From contig DJOW01000004.1 in the NCBI GenBank assembly GCA_002437305.1, positions 1 to 10,002 on the forward strand: DNA of 10,002 nucleotides, read 5' to 3'. Positions 7,526-10,002 of the stretch are shown here, piece by piece; within the stretch, counting starts at the first letter, position 1, and every line of letters starts with the position of its first letter. The translations under genes were made by a program, and so were the position numbers. The DNA comes from Bacteroidales bacterium UBA6428. GTDB taxonomy: Bacteria > Bacteroidota > Bacteroidia > Bacteroidales > UBA932. Below the pieces are notes generated by a model, which was given only the letters and a program-made list of their open reading frames with translations, was not told the origin of the DNA and searched no databases.

Positions 7526-9251
7526 TGATCTTCGAGTTTACGATGTCCAGAATCTCCTTTTCTTCTTGCACGGCTTTGGCAGCGATCTCGTCGGCCTCGG
7601 CTACCAGTTCGGCGGACTTGGCCTTGTCGTTCAGGGAGGCCGCGTTGATCTTCACGTTGAGCTGCGCACCGAGAACCGCGCTTCGTGCGGCCAGCGCGCC
7701 GACTCCCGCGTCGGAGACGGAATTCGGATTACCGATCTCTGCCATCGCCCTTACAATCTCGAAGGCCTTGAACGATGCCTTCATCGTGCGAAGAGGCACC
7801 TGTGTGGCGTAAAGTGTGGCCTTCTCGATGGCCTGCGCGCGTGCGGCCTTCTCTTCTTCCGTGCCTTTAGGAAGTCCGAAAGCCGCCATGATCTTGTCGA
7901 ACGCCGCCGTGTCCTCATCCACAAGACCCACAAGCTCCCGCATCACCGCGTGTCCCTTCACGGCCCAGTCCGAGAACTCCTTCCAGCGGTCATCCCAGCC
8001 TCTCTTGTGGGCGGAGAGATTGGCGACCATCGTGCCGAGAGCCGCCCCGAGAGCGCCCATGTAAGCTGAGATCGAGCCTCCGCCAGGGGCAGGGGACTCT
8101 GACGCCGTCTCCTCCGCGAATCCCTTGAGCGTCATTCTGATGAGTCTTTCCTTGACGGCGAGTTGCTCAGGGTCTTCCATAAGATATTCAATGACTTTCT
8201 CGTGCGGGTTGAACGGCTTGAGGTCATCGAGGCTCATTGACTTGACCGCTATCTTCATGATCTCGTCCTCGGAGATTCCAAGGGAGCGTTCCTGCCTCTC
8301 AAGGTAGAACTTTCCGGCCTCCATCAGAACCCGTTTCGGCACAAGTCCCACGATCTCGGCTCCGGTGACTTTCAGACCTCTGGCCGCCGCCGCCCTGGAG
8401 ACCTCCTCGTAGGCCACGTGCAGAGGAGTCGCCTTGATGTTCGTGATGTTCATCGAAACCTGCGCGATGCCATATTCATCAATGTACCAGCCGATCGCCT
8501 TGCATCCCTTGAGCGTGCCCGGCTGCCAGCGGTCCTTGCCGTTCTCGTCCTTGAGCACCTTTCCGGTCAGGCTTCCGCCCTCGCGCATCTTGCGCCCTTT
8601 CTCGCGCACATCGAAGGCGACCGACATCGCGCGGCGGGTGGAGGTCGTGTTCAGATTATAGTTCACCGCCACGAGGAAGTCTCTGGCTCCCACGTTGATG
8701 GCCCCGCTCTTGGCCACTGTCTCGTTATATTCCTTAGGCCCGAAGTCCGGTGCCTTGGCGGGATCCGCTATCTTTTCCGGCAGGGCTTCATATTCCCCGG
8801 CCCTGCACACCGCAAGGTTCTTCCTCTCAGGCTTGAACGCCGCCGCCTCGTAGCAGTAGCAAGGGATTCCGAGCTCGTCGTAGATCCTCTTCGCAAGCCC
8901 GCGCGCCAGCTCTGCGCACTCCTCCAGAGTGATTCCGGCCACAGGCACGAGCGGCAGCACGTCGCATGCTCCAGAGCGGGGATGCGCCCCGTGGTGATGC
9001 CTCATGTCGATCACCTCTCCGGAGCACTTAACCCCTTGGAAAGCCGCCTCCAGCACCGCCTCAGGGCTTCCCACGAAGGTCACGACGGTCCTGTTGGTCG
9101 CCTCTCCCGGATCCACGTCAAGCACCTTGACACCCTCCTCGTTGCCATCGACGTTCACCTTGGCCGAAGCGATCGCCTTCACGATCTGGTCTATCACATT
9201 CCTGTCCCGTCCCTCGCTGAAATTGGGCACGCATTCTATAATCTTTGCCAT
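7518..9251 (-). CDS. ftcD: Bifunctional glutamate formiminotransferase / formimino-THF cyclodeaminase
   Basis: A 577-residue fusion that finishes histidine breakdown. The N-terminal domain (about 1-330; ECVPNFSEGRD at 6-16) is glutamate formiminotransferase (EC 2.1.2.5), which moves the formimino group from formiminoglutamate to THF. The C-terminal domain (about 371-577; SPAPGGGSISAYMGALGAALG at 386-406) is formimino-THF cyclodeaminase (EC 4.3.1.4), which releases ammonia and gives 5,10-methenyl-THF. The domain order and length match the mammalian FTCD, which channels polyglutamylated folate between its sites; channelling here is an inference. H90 in GAHPR aligns by motif with catalytic His82 of the mammalian enzyme. 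The usual GEHPRMG is GAHPRSG here, a visible difference. The linker (about 331-370) includes the LKPFNPHEKVIEYLM segment. It is the first gene of the operon, and the ATG at 9251 gives MAKIIECVPNFSEG, the standard start. Confidence 0.95.
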   Translation of the reverse strand: MAKIIECVPNFSEGRDRNVIDQIVKAIASAKVNVDGNEEGVKVLDVDPGEATNRTVVTFVGSPEAVLEAAFQGVKCSGEVIDMRHHHGAHPRSGACDVLPLVPVAGITLEECAELARGLAKRIYDELGIPCYCYEAAAFKPERKNLAVCRAGEYEALPEKIADPAKAPDFGPKEYNETVAKSGAINVGARDFLVAVNYNLNTTSTRRAMSVAFDVREKGRKMREGGSLTGKVLKDENGKDRWQPGTLKGCKAIGWYIDEYGIAQVSMNITNIKATPLHVAYEEVSRAAAARGLKVTGAEIVGLVPKRVLMEAGKFYLERQERSLGISEDEIMKIAVKSMSLDDLKPFNPHEKVIEYLMEDPEQLAVKERLIRMTLKGFAEETASESPAPGGGSISAYMGALGAALGTMVANLSAHKRGWDDRWKEFSDWAVKGHAVMRELVGLVDEDTAAFDKIMAAFGLPKGTEEEKAARAQAIEKATLYATQVPLRTMKASFKAFEIVRAMAEIGNPNSVSDAGVGALAARSAVLGAQLNVKINAASLNDKAKSAELVAEADEIAAKAVQEEKEILDIVNSKING

Positions 9252-9370
9252 AATGGTTGTGTGTTTTTAATTTGCGGCAATAAATTTATGAATATTTTCC
9301 CAATATCCATTGCAACCCCAAGGGAATCTTCCGATTCTCTTTGAAATGTGAATCTGAAAGCCTGAAAAAC
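9252..9370 (-). promoter_or_regulatory. Upstream region of the hut operon, no clear promoter
   Basis: 119 bases separate ftcD from the ORF upstream on the same strand. The best minus-strand -7 candidate is TAAATTTA (9288-9281), one base off TAnnTTTG. The nearest TTG (9315-9313) is 24 bases away, longer than the usual 19-21. A short dyad (GAATC 9324-9328, GATTC 9333-9337) lacks a T-run. No riboswitch fold was recognised. The operon may have its promoter here with a weak match, or be read through from upstream. Confidence 0.25.
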
Positions 9371-9742
9371 CTACTCCGCCTTCCGCCAGCGGATGTAGGA
9401 CTCGTTGCGGTAGGAGCGGCGGTGCACGTTGAGACTGAACTCCACAACTCCACCTTCTTCAGGAATATACCAACCGTACGATGACGCGCTTCCGACAAGG
9501 TATATGGCGTTGTCCACTCCGAAGGCGGCGAGCGTGGCCGCGAAATCCTGCATGGTCATATCTTCCTGAGAGACGGTGATGAATATTTCGCCACCTTTCG
9601 AGCAGAGTGCCTTTCGTACCGTGGCGCTCTTGAGATTGTTATCGACAGGCACACCGTTGTCCACGAGAGGATATTGCATGAAGAAATAGCCCTCAGTCTC
9701 AACGGCCTTGTCGAAAAGATCCGTGCTTACAGAATAAATCAT
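9371..9742 (-). pseudogene. C-terminal part of a phosphodiester-glycosidase-like (NAGPA/DUF2233-type) protein, probably 5'-truncated
   Basis: 123 residues. From residue 18 onward (GYFFMQYPLV, then the RKALCSKGGEI stretch at 43-53, the QDFAATL helix at 65-71, GVDNAIYLVGSASSYGWY at 75-92, and the closing YRNESYIRWRK) it resembles the second half of small Bacteroidetes proteins annotated as phosphodiester glycosidase family. As I remember the family, full-length members are about twice this length and begin with a signal or membrane segment; neither is present here. The frame upstream of the ATG at 9742 runs back to a TAA with no start codon, and I found no -7 match on this strand between 9743 and 9892. 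Both points suggest that the N-terminal half and promoter were lost. The alternative is a real short variant. It lies 119 bases upstream of ftcD in the same direction with no clear terminator, so it could be cotranscribed, but no link to histidine use is known. The family call rests on recalled motif resemblance. Confidence 0.5.
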
Positions 9743-9815
9743 AAACCTGCAAGATAGGAAGTGGGAACACCCTTTTTTATGCGGGATTGTGGACGCGATA
9801 CTTTACATAATCAAG

Positions 9816-9848
9816 TTGCGGATAATGTTAGAAAAATGTGTATATTTG
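9816..9848 (+). promoter_or_regulatory. Promoter of the right-hand ATPase gene
   Basis: TATATTTG (9841-9848) is an exact Bacteroidetes -7 element. A TTG at 9816-9818 could be the -33 element, with 22 bases between them, one more than usual. The transcript would start near 9855, giving a leader of roughly 38 bases to the ATG at 9893. No Shine-Dalgarno is evident. The -7 element lies exactly between two 13-bp repeats, which suggests repression by a bound protein. Confidence 0.6.
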
Positions 9849-9872
9849 CACAAAACACATTAGAAAAATGTG
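9828..9872 (+). repeat. Paired 13-bp direct repeats bracketing the ATPase promoter
   Basis: TTAGAAAAATGTG occurs exactly at 9828-9840 and 9860-9872, with starts 32 bases apart, or about three helical turns. Inside them the half-sites AATGTG and CACATT alternate in orientation: AATGTG at 9835-9840, CACATT at 9856-9861 and AATGTG at 9867-9872. AATGTGT (9835-9841) and ACACATT (9855-9861) form an inverted repeat around the -7 element. The layout is operator-like; the cognate protein is unknown. Confidence 0.75.
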
Positions 9873-9892
9873 ATAAACGTCCAATTTGCCCA

Positions 9893-10002
9893 ATGAGTAC
9901 AGAAATTAAACGAGACGTCATAAATGACTTGCTTCAGTGGAAGCAACGGCCGGACCGCAAGCCACTTATTATATGCGGAACCCGTCAGATCGGCAAGACC
10001 TG
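9893..10002 (+). CDS. AAA ATPase, DUF4143-type (N-terminus only)
   Basis: The first 36 codons and part of the 37th of a gene that continues past the window. The translation starts MSTEIKRDVINDLLQWKQ, followed by RKPLIICGTRQIGKT, where GTRQIGKT (29-36) is a Walker A motif. The spacing of a short amphipathic helix with LxxWK, then RKPLI and G.RQ.GKT, is that of the AAA_14 (PF13173) ATPases that usually end in a DUF4143 domain. These are predicted cytoplasmic ATPases of unknown role, multicopy in Bacteroidales. The ATG at 9893 sits a sensible distance after a -7 element and is supported by the match to the usual N-terminus. The C-terminal domain and intactness cannot be judged here. It is divergent from the glycosidase-like remnant and distinct in family from the ATPase at 62-1786. 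Confidence 0.75.
   Translation, partial: MSTEIKRDVINDLLQWKQRPDRKPLIICGTRQIGKT

Larger units (their letters stand above)
2782..9251 (-). other. Histidine utilization operon (ftcD-hutU-hutH-hutI)
   Basis: Four same-strand genes with no intergenic space. The ftcD stop and hutU start share ATGGATAA (7518-7525). hutU/hutH and hutH/hutI each share ATGA (5495-5498 and 4017-4020). Such overlaps imply one transcript and coupled translation. The products cover every step from histidine to glutamate: HutH, HutU and HutI give N-formimino-glutamate, and FtcD passes the formimino group to tetrahydrofolate and cyclises it to 5,10-methenyl-THF. No hutF or hutG is present or needed. Gene order is nearly the reverse of the pathway, with the last enzyme first. 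No regulator or transporter is linked here. Confidence 0.93.

Noticed and set aside
6824..7528. 234-codon plus-strand open frame opposite hutU
   Set aside because: Its translation is rich in Arg, His, Val and Leu, as expected of a reversed coding strand, and the hutU reading is unambiguous.
8418..9344. 308-codon open frame on the plus strand opposite ftcD
   Set aside because: Antisense shadow of a clear, conserved gene. High G+C at third positions keeps the opposite frame open, and the translation shows no recognisable domain.
1..10002. CRISPR array, prophage or intact insertion sequence
   Set aside because: No regularly spaced repeats, integrase or transposase genes, or paired terminal inverted repeats with target duplications were seen.

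Overview
This window looks like a chromosome segment of a G+C-rich member of the order Bacteroidales. The evidence is the -33/-7 style promoters (TTG followed by TAnnTTTG), the lack of clear Shine-Dalgarno sequences, and the presence of AAA-ATPase/PD-(D/E)XK and DUF4143-type ATPases, families that are abundant and multicopy in that order. The genus cannot be read from the sequence. Alistipes, other Rikenellaceae, or an uncultured gut or rumen Bacteroidales lineage would all fit.

The centre (2782-9251, minus strand) is a complete histidine-degradation operon. In transcription order it encodes a fused glutamate formiminotransferase/formimino-THF cyclodeaminase (ftcD), urocanate hydratase (hutU), histidine ammonia-lyase (hutH) and imidazolonepropionase (hutI). 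Adjacent genes overlap by 8, 4 and 4 bases, so translation is probably coupled. Together they convert histidine to glutamate, two ammonia and 5,10-methenyl-THF through the formiminotransferase branch. No HutC- or HutP-type regulator and no histidine transporter lies in the window.

The left flank (1-2781) holds one intact minus-strand gene for an ATPase joined to a PD-(D/E)XK nuclease-like domain, with a good Bacteroidetes promoter. Beyond it lies a debris zone: a triple ATTCTAAAT repeat, an isolated plus-strand -7 element, a strong leader hairpin, and a 5'-truncated C-terminal piece of a family 3 glycoside hydrolase. A 14-bp perfect palindrome and two further hairpins follow, between the convergent glycosidase remnant and hutI.

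The right flank (9252-10002) carries a minus-strand 123-residue ORF that looks like the C-terminal half of a phosphodiester-glycosidase-like protein, probably truncated. Facing away from it is the start of a plus-strand AAA ATPase (DUF4143-type) that runs off the window. The promoter of that gene is bracketed by two exact 13-bp repeats, 32 bp apart, which look like operators.

I see no clear new multigene system. The operon is a well-known pathway. The points most worth a second look are the repeat-bracketed promoter of the right-hand ATPase, the two unrelated ATPase genes and two gene remnants flanking the operon, and a few sequence oddities in the fused FtcD.
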